Of a stretch of DNA of 64,000 nt, positions 40,726 to 49,595 are shown piece after piece. Each line of letters begins with the position of its first letter. Within the stretch, counting starts at the first letter, position 1. Made by a program: the position numbers and the translations under genes. Origin of the DNA: Crocinitomix sp044361315 (GTDB taxonomy: Bacteria > Bacteroidota > Bacteroidia > Flavobacteriales_D > Crocinitomicaceae); assembly GCA_044361315.1 (NCBI GenBank), contig JBIKJA010000009.1, forward strand, positions 112,841 to 176,840, read 5' to 3'. Below the pieces are notes generated by a model. It ran no database searches. It saw only the letters and a list, made by a program, of their open reading frames with translations, and was not told the DNA's origin.

Positions 40726-42069
40726 TTACTTGTTATATAAATTATCTAATTGCACTTTGATTTTTAGCATTTCCATAATGGTCATGATATAATTTCCTTC
40801 GGCAGTTAAAAGTTGACTTTGTAATTGGGTAACTTCTAGCGCAGAAATAACGCCTGTTTGATTTCTGATGATGGCATTGGCATAAATTTTTCGCGCCAAA
40901 GCCACGTTAGACTGTTCTAATTCCATCATTTCCAAGGCCGACTCGTACGAAGTTTTTAGCTGTAATTCTTGAAATTGTAAAGTTTTTTCTAGATTGTCCA
41001 AGTTGTTTTGATCTTGCTCAATTTTTATTTCAGCTTGTTGAACACGCATTAATTTTTGTCCGCTGCTGGTAATTGGAATGCGAACAGAGACCCCCAAAAT
41101 AGTAGTTGGATACCACGGTTTATCTTCAAAAAAGTCAAATTCGTTTCGAAACGCATTTTGAGAATGGGTAAAAAACGCACCAACTGATGGCATATATGCT
41201 GCTTTCTGATTTCGAAGTGCATAACCATCCAATTCTTTTTGTTGCTCCATCAAAATGAAATTTTGATTTTCTTTTACCGAAGTGGCGGCCAACAAGGGAT
41301 TATTGCCATTTATTTCAGTTAAAATATCGCTTAAAGTTTGCGTCAACGTTAACGGTTGATCGAATGGATAGCCCATTTGAAGTTTCAATAAATTTAAGGC
41401 AACATTTGCTTGGCGTTCGCCACTTGCTTTTGACACACGAATTCGATTGTAAGCAATTTCCACTTGGTCAGCTTCTTCTTGTTTGATAAGTCCTGAAGAA
41501 GCAAAAATTTTCATTTTTTCCCAAAGGCTTTTAGTAGACAACAAAATTGAATCCATTAAGACTAAATTTTCGTTGGCAACCAAAACATTATAATACGCCT
41601 CGCGCACCATTGCTTTTACTTGTTGTTTTGAATTATCCGCTTGCGTGGACGCCATTTTTTCAAAAAACTTGGTGAACTGAATGCCAACGATGTACGAACC
41701 ATCAAAAATTAATTGAGTAGCGTTGAATGCCAACGAAGAACTAAATTCTTGCCCCATTCTAAATTCCAGAAGCTCTCCATCTGCGGCACTTGGATTAAAC
41801 AATTTAGCATCGACTACTGAAACGGGGATGTCTAATAATTGTTGAAATTGACCTTCGGCACTAATTTGAGGAAGTCCGATTGCAAGTGTTTCCCACACTT
41901 TTTTTCGAGCAATTTCAGTGTCTAACATTGAATTTTTTACTTTTTCATTGTTGTTAACGCCATATTCCTCGGCTTCGAGTAACGAAAAATTTGTTTTTTC
42001 TTGACCAAAACTTAAATTACCAACAATCAGTGTCAGCAGAATTGGCGCTACATTTTTATAAATTTTCAT
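40726..42069 (-). CDS. TolC-family outer-membrane efflux protein
   Basis: A 447-residue protein with signal peptide (ending LSFGQ). It has the duplicated TolC plan of long helices separated by two-strand barrel parts. First half: SLLEAEEYGVNNNEKVKNSM, then GLPQISAEGQFQQLLDIPVS, then ATQLIFDGSYIVGIQ. Second half: MEQQKELDGYALRNQKAAYM, then PSVGAFFTHSQNAF, then VRIPITSSGQKLMRVQQAEI. The P-x-I/V-G/S motif after each helical entry and the F-x-G-S/G motif are characteristic. It forms the outer-membrane exit of the efflux system encoded downstream. Its start overlaps the end of the tetR gene by 14 bp, so regulator and pump are one transcript. Confidence 0.92.
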   Translation of the reverse strand: MKIYKNVAPILLTLIVGNLSFGQEKTNFSLLEAEEYGVNNNEKVKNSMLDTEIARKKVWETLAIGLPQISAEGQFQQLLDIPVSVVDAKLFNPSAADGELLEFRMGQEFSSSLAFNATQLIFDGSYIVGIQFTKFFEKMASTQADNSKQQVKAMVREAYYNVLVANENLVLMDSILLSTKSLWEKMKIFASSGLIKQEEADQVEIAYNRIRVSKASGERQANVALNLLKLQMGYPFDQPLTLTQTLSDILTEINGNNPLLAATSVKENQNFILMEQQKELDGYALRNQKAAYMPSVGAFFTHSQNAFRNEFDFFEDKPWYPTTILGVSVRIPITSSGQKLMRVQQAEIKIEQDQNNLDNLEKTLQFQELQLKTSYESALEMMELEQSNVALARKIYANAIIRNQTGVISALEVTQLQSQLLTAEGNYIMTIMEMLKIKVQLDNLYNK

Positions 42070-42673
42070 CTTTTTGTATTATTTCTTTTAAACATTCTAT
42101 TCCTTTTTCACTTGCAATTCCTCGGATATGATACCTGAAAAACTCGGCATATACTTGATCCATTCGTGCATTGGTATCTTCCATAAATGCGGCGGACATA
42201 ATAAATTCCATCGAATTCATGTGAAAACGCGCCACAATTGATGGAGTTAAATTTTCGCGGTAAAGTCCTTCTTTTTTACCATTTGCGAGATTATTTTCGA
42301 TACTCATACACATCATTTCTTCTTTATGATCGTTGATAAGTTTGAGTACATTGGGGTGAAATTTTGCTAAATCAAAGAAAATGGCTGGATGAATTGATCC
42401 TAAGGTTTTGATAATAAAACGACCAACTTCTAGCAGTTCTGCGATTGCGTTTAATTTTTTTTCAAAAATTTTCTCCATTTCACACACGTTGCTATCGAGG
42501 ATTAATGTGAGACATTGTTCAACCAATTCATTCTTGTCTTTGACATGCAAATACAAGGTTTTTTTTGAAACACCAAGTTGACTTGACATTTCGTCCATTG
42601 TCACGCTTTTGATTCCATATTTCATGTAAACATTAAGCGCTGACTTAATTATTTCCACTTTTTTTTGTTCCAT
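42056..42673 (-). CDS. TetR/AcrR-family regulator of the efflux operon
   Basis: I place the start at the ATG at 42673 (MEQKKVEIIKSALNVYMKYG), giving 205 residues. An ATG 18 bp earlier would lie within the -7 box. The DNA-binding domain is residues 5-50, with VTMDEMSSQLGVSKKTLYLH as the helix-turn-helix and VKDKNELVEQCL after it. The remaining 150 residues form the ligand-binding and dimer domain, without recognisable ligand residues. It is the first gene of the efflux operon and a 28-bp palindrome covers its promoter, so autorepression together with the pump genes is the natural reading. Confidence 0.88.
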   Translation of the reverse strand: MEQKKVEIIKSALNVYMKYGIKSVTMDEMSSQLGVSKKTLYLHVKDKNELVEQCLTLILDSNVCEMEKIFEKKLNAIAELLEVGRFIIKTLGSIHPAIFFDLAKFHPNVLKLINDHKEEMMCMSIENNLANGKKEGLYRENLTPSIVARFHMNSMEFIMSAAFMEDTNARMDQVYAEFFRYHIRGIASEKGIECLKEIIQKDENL

Positions 42674-42677
42674 GGCG

Positions 42678-42685
42678 CAAAAGTA
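42678..42685 (-). promoter_or_regulatory. -7 promoter element TACTTTTG of tetR-efflux operon, leaderless spacing
   Basis: Exact TAnnTTTG on the minus strand, four bases (CGCC) before the ATG at 42673. It fixes the start and predicts a leaderless message. Confidence 0.6.
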
Positions 42686-42702
42686 ATACACTTTTTCAAG
42701 CA

Positions 42703-42730
42703 GGAAACAAAAAATGTGTTTTTAGTTTCC
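42703..42730. promoter_or_regulatory. 28-bp palindrome, probable TetR operator
   Basis: Two 12-base arms (GGAAACAAAAAA and TTTTTAGTTTCC) around TGTG are complementary at 11 of 12 positions. The site begins 18 bp upstream of the -7 box, so it covers the -33 region. Size and symmetry fit a TetR-family dimer-of-dimers site. Confidence 0.6.
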
Positions 42731-42840
42731 AAAAAAGGTAGATTTCAACCAACGGGCGTTTTTGATCAACGAAAAAGTTCCTTTTTGCGCGTGAATTTCT
42801 GGTGAGATATAAACTTAAAATTGCATTATAATGAGTGGTT

Positions 42841-42905
42841 TAGGGGCGGCAAATTAAAAAACCGGAGCGAAGCGCAGCCCGACGCAGCCCGCTCGGGCGC
42901 TCAAA
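42841..42905. repeat. Modular intergenic element, truncated copy 4
   Basis: GC-rich block in AT-rich DNA: GGAGCGAAGCGCAGCCCGAC, then a hairpin using GCCCGA and TCGGGC, then GGGCGCTCAAA. It resembles the right half of the elements at 18.1 and 23.3 kb. It lies between divergent genes. Confidence 0.45.
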
Positions 42906-42952
42906 AAATAAAATAGAAATACGGACAACCTCAAAGTTTAAGAGAATAATAC

Positions 42953-42960
42953 TAATTTTG
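42953..42960 (+). promoter_or_regulatory. -7 promoter element TAATTTTG, leaderless spacing
   Basis: Exact TAnnTTTG, four bases (ACGC) before the RNase H ATG at 42965. Confidence 0.6.
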
Positions 42961-42964
42961 ACGC

Positions 42965-43783
42965 ATGGCCAAAAAGGCAAAATATTATGTGGTTTGGGAA
43001 GGTAATACGCCCGGAATTTATTCGAGTTGGGAACATTGCCAGCGTGAAATAAAAGGCTATACAAATGCTAAATTTCGAGCTTTTGAGTCTTTAGAAGTGG
43101 CAAAAAAAGCGTTTAAGGATCCATTGTCAGTAAAAGTGGACACAAAAACTAAAAAAGCCTATTATTACGTTGTTTGGCATGGTTTTAAACCGGGTATTTA
43201 TGAGGAATGGAATGATGTTTTAAAACAAATTTCTGGTTTTGACCGGCCGATTTACAAAACGTTTGGAAGTAAAACCTTGGCAGAGAAGGCGTTTCAAGAG
43301 CATCCGGATTTGTATAAAGAGGGCGATTTTAAAAAAACGAAAGATTTAAGTGAGGCAGAATTAGCTAAAATTGGTCAACCACTTGAATTAAGTTTAACCG
43401 TGGATGCCGCTTGCAATGGAGCGGGAGATTTTGAATATCAAGGGGTTTGGAATTTTAATAAGGAAATCGTTTTTAGGGTGGGGCCTTACAAAAAGGGGTC
43501 GAATAATATTGGGGAGTTTTTGGCCTTGGTGCATGCACTGGCATTTTTGAATGGGCATAAAGACCCAAAAATGAAGGTTTTACCCATTTATTCGGATTCG
43601 CGGATTGCCATGAAGTGGATTCAATTAAAGACTTGCCGAACCAACCAAACGCTGACACCAGAATTGAAGAATTTGATTGCACGTGCCGAAAATTGGTTGA
43701 AAAACAATAAATTTGAAAACAAAATTTTAAAATGGGAAACCAAAGTTTGGGGTGAAATTCCAGCGGATTTCGGTAGAAAATAG
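42965..43783 (+). CDS. Ribonuclease HI with two N-terminal viroplasmin domains
   Basis: A 272-residue protein. Two caulimovirus-viroplasmin-type hybrid-binding domains come first: residues 5-50 (KYYVVWEGNTPGIYSSWEHC) and 66-110 (YYYVVWHGFKPGIYEEWNDV). The RNase H domain starts near residue 140, with catalytic Asp147 (SLTVDAACNGAG), Glu184 (GSNNIGEFLALVHALAFL), Asp211 (LPIYSDSRIAMKWI) and a terminal Asp268 in WGEIPADFGRK. It degrades RNA in RNA-DNA hybrids. One viroplasmin domain is usual for this group in eukaryotes and bacteria, so the second is notable. The downstream START gene begins 5 bp after its stop, indicating co-transcription. Confidence 0.9.
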   Translation: MAKKAKYYVVWEGNTPGIYSSWEHCQREIKGYTNAKFRAFESLEVAKKAFKDPLSVKVDTKTKKAYYYVVWHGFKPGIYEEWNDVLKQISGFDRPIYKTFGSKTLAEKAFQEHPDLYKEGDFKKTKDLSEAELAKIGQPLELSLTVDAACNGAGDFEYQGVWNFNKEIVFRVGPYKKGSNNIGEFLALVHALAFLNGHKDPKMKVLPIYSDSRIAMKWIQLKTCRTNQTLTPELKNLIARAENWLKNNKFENKILKWETKVWGEIPADFGRK

Positions 43784-43788
43784 ATGCA

Positions 43789-44385
43789 ATGAAAATAATT
43801 TTGACAGGAATAATTTTGAGCGTTTTTTCATTGGTTGCGGTTGCGAAAAATGGGGATTGGGAATTGGGAAAAAATGAATCCGGCATAAAAGTTTATACCC
43901 GAACCATTGAAGGAGAGGATATTCGTGAATTTAAAGCCACGGTATTGTTGGATGCGCCAGTAAAAAAGGTAGCGGACATTATTTTAGATATTAACAATTA
44001 TTCCAGTTGGTACCCTCAAATTAGCGAGGCAAAAATTATTAAGAAAATAAACTCGAATGAGTATTATTTATACAATGTGATTGACTTACCCTGGCCGACT
44101 TCTGACCGCGATGGGGTTTCGAAAATGAATATCACTATTACAGAAGCCGAAACGATGATTAAGATTGTCGCCATTAATGGAGTAAAACCTAAAAACCCAG
44201 ACTATGTGCGGATTACCAAAAGTTATGGATTTTGGAAATTAACCAAACAAGGGACTAAAACAAATTTGCATTTTCAGTATTTTGCGAATCCTGGGGGTAG
44301 TTTGCCAGACTGGATTATCAATATGTTTATTGTAGACAATCCGTTTGAAACCTTACAAATTTTGCAAACGAAATTAAAGAGTTAG
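43789..44385 (+). CDS. START/SRPBCC-domain protein, exported
   Basis: A 198-residue protein with signal peptide (ILTGIILSVFSLVAVAK). The mature part is a START-like lipid-binding domain: WELGKNESGIKVYTRTIEGE, then IREFKATVLLDAPVKKVADI, then ILDINNYSSWYPQISEAKII, then NVIDLPWPTSDRDGVSKMNI. The W-P-x-x-x-R-D motif is typical of the START proteins found in Bacteroidota and Proteobacteria. It probably binds a hydrophobic molecule in the periplasm; no ligand can be named. It is likely in an operon with the RNase H gene. Confidence 0.82.
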   Translation: MKIILTGIILSVFSLVAVAKNGDWELGKNESGIKVYTRTIEGEDIREFKATVLLDAPVKKVADIILDINNYSSWYPQISEAKIIKKINSNEYYLYNVIDLPWPTSDRDGVSKMNITITEAETMIKIVAINGVKPKNPDYVRITKSYGFWKLTKQGTKTNLHFQYFANPGGSLPDWIINMFIVDNPFETLQILQTKLKS

Positions 44386-44462
44386 GTTACAAAATGCTGA
44401 TTTTGTTCGTTTAAATATTGAATATTAACTTAAAATACTTAGATTTAACTCAAATTTGAATT

Positions 44463-45953
44463 ATGAAAAAATATTTACTAATACTTGGATTAGCGTTTGG
44501 ATCAGTTGTTTTTGGTCAAACACAAATAGAAAATGGTGGTTTTGAAGGAGCTTGGGAAGATGTCTCAGGAACGGAAGATGAGCCGACTCAATGGAGTTCG
44601 TTAAAAAGTGCGGATGCGTTAGCAGCCTTAGCGCCAATTGTGATGTTTAAAAGTACGGATGCGCATTCAGGAGCATTTTCAGTACGTTTAAAAAATGTGA
44701 CTTCGTTTGGGGTAGTTGCGAATGGAATTATGACCAATGGGCGAATCCATGCCGATTTAGATCCAGAATTAGGGAATGTTTTTTCGGATGTGACAAATCC
44801 AATTTGGAATTTAGAAATGTCTGACCGTCCAGATAGTTTAGTTGGGTGGTTTAAATATGCACCATCTGGTTCAGATCGTGGAAAATTTGAAGTGTTATTA
44901 CACGACAATTCAGCCCCAGGGATTGTACCTGAGCCAGGTTCAACAGACCATTGGGTAGGCAAAGCACGTTACGATGTAAATGCGGCTCCAACCTGGACAA
45001 GATTTTCTGTTCCTTTTAATTATTACAATGACAACTCACCAAATTATGCCTTGATTGTTGTGACATCTGGTGACAGTACAATTGCCGTAGATGGCAGTGA
45101 AATGTGGATTGATGATTTAGCTTTTGTCTACAATCCGAATACAGTGGTGGTTGAACCAGCAGCTTCTCAAACAATTGATGTTGCGGTAGATGGCGATGAA
45201 CTCACGGTAACAGAAACTTCAAATGCAGGGGTGGTTGATCCAATTACACGTGAGTGGAAATATTCTGAAACACCGGGAACTGGTTATGTTTCTTTTGTAG
45301 CGCCTGAAACAGGAATGACATATACCCCGAATTTTGATGCACCAAGTATTTATTACGTGGTGTGTGAAACTGATTTTGGAACAGAAGTTGTTTTATCCAA
45401 TGAAATTGAAGTAATTGTAATTGACCCAGCGGTGAACACGGTAATTGTATCGCCATCGGCAGATCAAAGCATTTTAACAGACGAAGATGGTGATGAATTA
45501 ACTGTTTCTGAATCGCCAGCAGCAGCTGATTCGAGAGAATGGAAATATTCGTTAACTTCAGGAACAGGCTATGTTTCGTTTGGCGCACCAGAAACCGGAA
45601 TGACCTATACACCAAATTTTGCAACGGTTGATACTTACTATGTGGTTTGCGAATCTAATTTTGGCGGTGAAGCAGTGATTTCGAATGAGGTGGTTGTGAT
45701 TGTTACTGGAAGTGCTGGAATTCAAACTGAAGCCTTAGAATTCTCAGTGATTATAAAAGGGAACGAGTTAATTGTCAATCATGCGACTTATGGTGGTGCT
45801 ATTTTTAACGTGTATGATACCGACGGTCGTTTGGTTTATTCAGCTCCTTTAATTGATGCGACTAGTACACATACAATTACAGAAAGTGGGTTGTTCATTT
45901 ACCGCGTTATCCAAGGAAATCAATTGATCACAGGCAAAGTGATGTTAAATTAA
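44463..45953 (+). CDS. T9SS-secreted protein with PCMD-like domain and duplicated Ig-like repeats
   Basis: A 496-residue secreted protein (signal peptide residues 1-19, ending VFGQ). Residues 20-225 resemble the carbohydrate-related PCMD fold: IENGGFEGAWEDVSGTEDEP, SLVGWFKYAPSGSDRGKFEV, DGSEMWIDDLAFVYN. Two repeats of about 85-90 residues follow; each contains EWKYS, TGYVSF, APETGMTYTPNF and YYVVCE, differing at few positions. The end (AIFNVYDTDGRLVYSAPL, GLFIYRVIQGNQLITGKVML) is a sorting domain that lacks the YPNP start. It is probably a surface or matrix protein. The domain name is from recollection and uncertain. Confidence 0.65.
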   Translation: MKKYLLILGLAFGSVVFGQTQIENGGFEGAWEDVSGTEDEPTQWSSLKSADALAALAPIVMFKSTDAHSGAFSVRLKNVTSFGVVANGIMTNGRIHADLDPELGNVFSDVTNPIWNLEMSDRPDSLVGWFKYAPSGSDRGKFEVLLHDNSAPGIVPEPGSTDHWVGKARYDVNAAPTWTRFSVPFNYYNDNSPNYALIVVTSGDSTIAVDGSEMWIDDLAFVYNPNTVVVEPAASQTIDVAVDGDELTVTETSNAGVVDPITREWKYSETPGTGYVSFVAPETGMTYTPNFDAPSIYYVVCETDFGTEVVLSNEIEVIVIDPAVNTVIVSPSADQSILTDEDGDELTVSESPAAADSREWKYSLTSGTGYVSFGAPETGMTYTPNFATVDTYYVVCESNFGGEAVISNEVVVIVTGSAGIQTEALEFSVIIKGNELIVNHATYGGAIFNVYDTDGRLVYSAPLIDATSTHTITESGLFIYRVIQGNQLITGKVMLN

Positions 45954-45991
45954 CGCAATTAATTTTACACTTTCCCCATTTATCCTTCGAC

Positions 45992-48469
45992 ATGCGGAAA
46001 TTTCTTTTTTGGCTTCTTGTTTTTTCAAGTTCGACAGCTTTTGTCCAAAGTGGAATAAAAGGCAAATTATTCGCCGAAGATGGTTCTGCTATTATTGGTG
46101 GTTATGTCATCTTAAAAGGAAATCCTTCGCAAGGGGCAGTTTCTGATATTGATGGCGATTATGTCTTAAATTTAGCACCTGGGACACACGAACTAATTTA
46201 TAAATACACTGGATTAGTTAATGACACGCTCACGGTTGTTATTCGCTCGAATGAATATTTGGTTCAAAATGTGACTTTGAAAGAACAGATCATGGATGTG
46301 GTAGAAGTTCGGGTGGGGAAATTTGACCAAAAAATTGAAGAAATTACTTATTCGATAGAAATCATTAAACCCGCCATTATTGAGAGTAAGAATACCCGCA
46401 GTATTGAGAGTATTTTGGATCAGACACCGGGACTCAACATTATGGATGGCGAACCTCAAATTAGGGGGGGAAGTGGATTCACCTTTGGTGTGGGAAGTAA
46501 GGTAGCGGTTTTAGTAGATGATATGCCCATTCTTTCGGGCGATGCTGGACGACCAGAATGGGGATTTATTCCGGTTGAAAATATCGAACAAATCGAGATT
46601 ACAAAAGGTGCTTCGTCGGTGCTTTCAGGTTCATCGGCTTTGAGTGGGGCCATTTCTATTCGAACGGCGTATCCAAAATCCAAACCTTTAACCAAGGTGA
46701 ATGTCTATTCAGGTTTTTACAGTGCTCCAGAAGATGAAACACAGCATTGGTGGAAGGAAAATGATTCGATTGATAAGGCCTTGTACAATTCGTATGCTTT
46801 TATCCACGGCGCAAATTTTTTACACAGCCGCATTATTAAAAAGAATACTGATTTGGTAATCGGCGGAAATTTGAATTGGGAGCATAGTTATATCGGTGCA
46901 CCAATCAAGGGTGTCGAATTGATAGATACCATTACCGAAGATTTTACGGACGATCAGATGCAAAGCAAACGCGTACGGGTGAATTTTAATGTGCGCCACC
47001 GTTCGCAGAAAATCAAAGGTTTACAATATGGAATGAATGGAAATTTTATGTTGAGCAGTTCGAACTTAACTTTGGCTTGGTTAGATGATACTTCGGGGTT
47101 ATTTAGAGGCTATCCGGGGGCAGTTTTATTGCAAGATCAGACGATTTTTAATGTGGATCCATTTATTTCGTTTAATTCAAGGTTTGGGGTTAAACACAGT
47201 TTAAGAACGCGGTTTTTATATACGGATAATCAAATGTCGGGCAATCAATCCAACCAAGCGGAGGTGTATTATGCCGATTATCAATTTAAAAAGGAGTTTA
47301 ATTTTTTAAAGGATAAATCATTTGACTTTATTGGGGGGGTGACCTCTCAATATAACGATTCGTATGCCGAAATTTATCGGGGGGATAATGATCCTACGAA
47401 TCAACTATTTAATTTGTCAGGTTATGCTGAGATTCAAAAAAACTTTTTTGACATCATTAATTTTTCTGTGGGGGCAAGGGGAGAATATTTTCAGATGAAT
47501 GACACGATTACGGCGTGGAATCCAATTTTCCGAACTGGCGCAAATTTGAAATTGTCCCAAGCTACTTTTGTAAGAGCTTCGTACGGCCAAGGGTTTCGTT
47601 TTCCGACCATTACCGAACGTTACATTCGAACAAGTGTAGGATCGTTTGGTGTGTTTGATAATCCAGATTTGCAACCAGAAAAAAGTTGGAATGCTGAAAT
47701 TGGAGTGAACCAAGGATTCAAGATCGGAAAATACATGGGGCAATTGGACATCGCTGCTTTTTTGCAACATTACGAAAATACCATTGAATATTTATTTGGG
47801 TTTTGGGATCCAGATCCTGATTTTTTGGCGGGTGATCCCTTGGCAGGATTTAAATTTTTAAATACTGGAAAATCTAAAATATCGGGGTTTGATATTACCT
47901 TAAACGGAACAGGAAAAATTGGTAAACATTTTAAAATCAATAATATGTTGGGGTATAATTATATCAATCCAGTGACGTTGGAGCCTGACAAAATTTTTGC
48001 CGAAGATTATAATCCTGTTAATCCAAAAGAATATACGTTTAAAAACACAAGTTACGATACGACCACAACGGTTTTGAAATACCGCTTTAAACACACCTTT
48101 AAAGCGGATATTGAACTTTCTTACAAAAAAATTAGTGTTGGTTATACCATCAAATATTTCAGCAAATTAGAGAATTTAGACCAAGCGATTATTGATTTTG
48201 AAAAAATAACGGTGGCAACAGGCGGAACCCTTCAAGCGGTTTTATACAATGATTTTTATGACCAGAACAACAATGGGAATACAATCATGGATTTGCGTTT
48301 ATCCTATTCCATCGGCACCAATGATAAGCATAAATTGTCAGTAGTGGCGAAAAACTTTATGAATAGCACTTATTCGTTACGTCCATTAAAAATAGAAGCA
48401 CCGCGTTCGATTGTTTTTCAGTATAGTTTAAAGATTGAAGGGAAAACCAAGGTTAATCCAACCAGCTAG
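45992..48469 (+). CDS. TonB-dependent outer-membrane receptor
   Basis: An 825-residue receptor with signal peptide (residues 1-19). A carboxypeptidase-regulatory-like domain opens the mature part (GIKGKLFAEDGSAIIGGYVI, KGNPSQGAVSDIDGDYVLNL). The plug follows: IESILDQTPGLNIMDGEPQI, then RGGSGFTFGVGSKVAVLVDD, then VENIEQIEITKGASSVLSGS, then SALSGAISIRT. The barrel includes the signature FPTITERYIR and the PEKSWNAEIGVNQGFKIGKY block, and ends APRSIVFQYSLKIEGKTKVNPTS, beyond the usual terminal aromatic strand. There is no SusD partner, so a siderophore, cofactor or peptide rather than a glycan is likelier. Confidence 0.9.
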   Translation: MRKFLFWLLVFSSSTAFVQSGIKGKLFAEDGSAIIGGYVILKGNPSQGAVSDIDGDYVLNLAPGTHELIYKYTGLVNDTLTVVIRSNEYLVQNVTLKEQIMDVVEVRVGKFDQKIEEITYSIEIIKPAIIESKNTRSIESILDQTPGLNIMDGEPQIRGGSGFTFGVGSKVAVLVDDMPILSGDAGRPEWGFIPVENIEQIEITKGASSVLSGSSALSGAISIRTAYPKSKPLTKVNVYSGFYSAPEDETQHWWKENDSIDKALYNSYAFIHGANFLHSRIIKKNTDLVIGGNLNWEHSYIGAPIKGVELIDTITEDFTDDQMQSKRVRVNFNVRHRSQKIKGLQYGMNGNFMLSSSNLTLAWLDDTSGLFRGYPGAVLLQDQTIFNVDPFISFNSRFGVKHSLRTRFLYTDNQMSGNQSNQAEVYYADYQFKKEFNFLKDKSFDFIGGVTSQYNDSYAEIYRGDNDPTNQLFNLSGYAEIQKNFFDIINFSVGARGEYFQMNDTITAWNPIFRTGANLKLSQATFVRASYGQGFRFPTITERYIRTSVGSFGVFDNPDLQPEKSWNAEIGVNQGFKIGKYMGQLDIAAFLQHYENTIEYLFGFWDPDPDFLAGDPLAGFKFLNTGKSKISGFDITLNGTGKIGKHFKINNMLGYNYINPVTLEPDKIFAEDYNPVNPKEYTFKNTSYDTTTTVLKYRFKHTFKADIELSYKKISVGYTIKYFSKLENLDQAIIDFEKITVATGGTLQAVLYNDFYDQNNNGNTIMDLRLSYSIGTNDKHKLSVVAKNFMNSTYSLRPLKIEAPRSIVFQYSLKIEGKTKVNPTS

Positions 48470-48476
48470 GTTTCGT

Positions 48477-49595
48477 CTATTCTTCCTTGCCAATAAAACA
48501 AGAAATTGGTTTATGATCAGAGCAAGTAATGCCGTGGGTTTTAAATTGACTACTTTCAAAATGATCTGAATAAAAGATATAATCAATTCGGTTTGAAGGT
48601 AGCTCTCCGATATACGTTGTTCCAATTCCATTTCCAGAGGTGACAAAAGCATCCTCTAAAAGATTCGAAAATTGACGGTAACAATAGGAGACTGGCGTAT
48701 CATTTAAATCGCCACATAAAATAACAGGGTAGGGCGATTTGGCAATTTCTGCGGCAACTTCTTGTGCTTGAGTGGCTCTTTTTTCGAAACCAATCTTAAG
48801 TCGTTTTAGAATTCGTTGTCCAGCTTCTTCGTCTCGGTACATGTCATCAGGCGAATTTTCATTAAAAAAGCGGTAATCATCATCTTGAAAACGAATGGAG
48901 CCAATGTGCGCGTTAAAAACACGAATGGTATCTTGCCCATGCACGACATCAGAATAAATACAAAAATTATTTTTGTCATTTTCAAAGGCAATTTCACCTT
49001 TATTAATGATGGGAAATTTAGAAAAGGTGGCCACACCAAAATAACGTTTATCCGACATTTCGTGGGTGTAACGTTCGTGATAATAAGGCGTGTTGAGCAA
49101 ATCGATCATGGAATCTTTGGTCACAAAATCATTTTCGATGTCTTGGTGAAAAAATTCTTGAAAACAATAGACACCAGCATCTTCTTCCTTTAAAAATTGA
49201 AACATTTCATTGCGTTTCGATATCCGATTTTCTAAATCGTACAGGTTAAAAATGTGTACGTTGTATGACATGATTTTGATTTCGTTAGTCAATTTTTCTT
49301 GAGAAATATTGAAGGTGAAAAAATGCCTAAAATGATTAAAACCCAGCAAAAGAGTCAGAATTGAAATCAAGACCAATTTCGGTCGAAAAAAGATCCAGAA
49401 AAGAATAAAAATAAGTGAAATCACCAACCAAATAGGGTACGTTAATCCAAAAAAGGAAAAATAAACAAATCGGATAGGCGAAACATGTGTTGAAAGATAA
49501 GCCGCATATAACGCAAACGAATTGAGGAGATTACCGAAAAGGAATATCCACAGAATGAAATGGAGTTTGTTTTCGGGATTATCGTTGGCTTTCAT
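48477..49595 (-). CDS. Endonuclease/exonuclease/phosphatase-family protein with membrane anchor
   Basis: A 372-residue protein with about three N-terminal membrane helices (LWIFLFGNLLNSFALYAAYL, FVYFSFFGLTYPIWLVISLI, LVLISILTLLLGFNHF). The EEP domain then starts: IKIMSYNVHIFNLYDLENRI, GVYCFQEFFHQDIENDF (catalytic Glu), FNAHIGSIRFQDDDYRF, YPVILCGDLNDTPVSYCYRQ (GD-x-N-D), and a final CSDHKPISCFI (SDH motif). The active site is complete, facing either side of the inner membrane. Substrate could be nucleic acid or a phospholipid head group. It is the last gene of the mutL-rhomboid operon, overlapping the rhomboid gene by 17 bp. Confidence 0.82.
   Translation of the reverse strand: MKANDNPENKLHFILWIFLFGNLLNSFALYAAYLSTHVSPIRFVYFSFFGLTYPIWLVISLIFILFWIFFRPKLVLISILTLLLGFNHFRHFFTFNISQEKLTNEIKIMSYNVHIFNLYDLENRISKRNEMFQFLKEEDAGVYCFQEFFHQDIENDFVTKDSMIDLLNTPYYHERYTHEMSDKRYFGVATFSKFPIINKGEIAFENDKNNFCIYSDVVHGQDTIRVFNAHIGSIRFQDDDYRFFNENSPDDMYRDEEAGQRILKRLKIGFEKRATQAQEVAAEIAKSPYPVILCGDLNDTPVSYCYRQFSNLLEDAFVTSGNGIGTTYIGELPSNRIDYIFYSDHFESSQFKTHGITCSDHKPISCFIGKEE

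Noticed and set aside
45954..45991. B12 riboswitch or similar leader upstream of the TonB-dependent receptor
   Set aside because: The gap is only 38 bp, too small for any known riboswitch.
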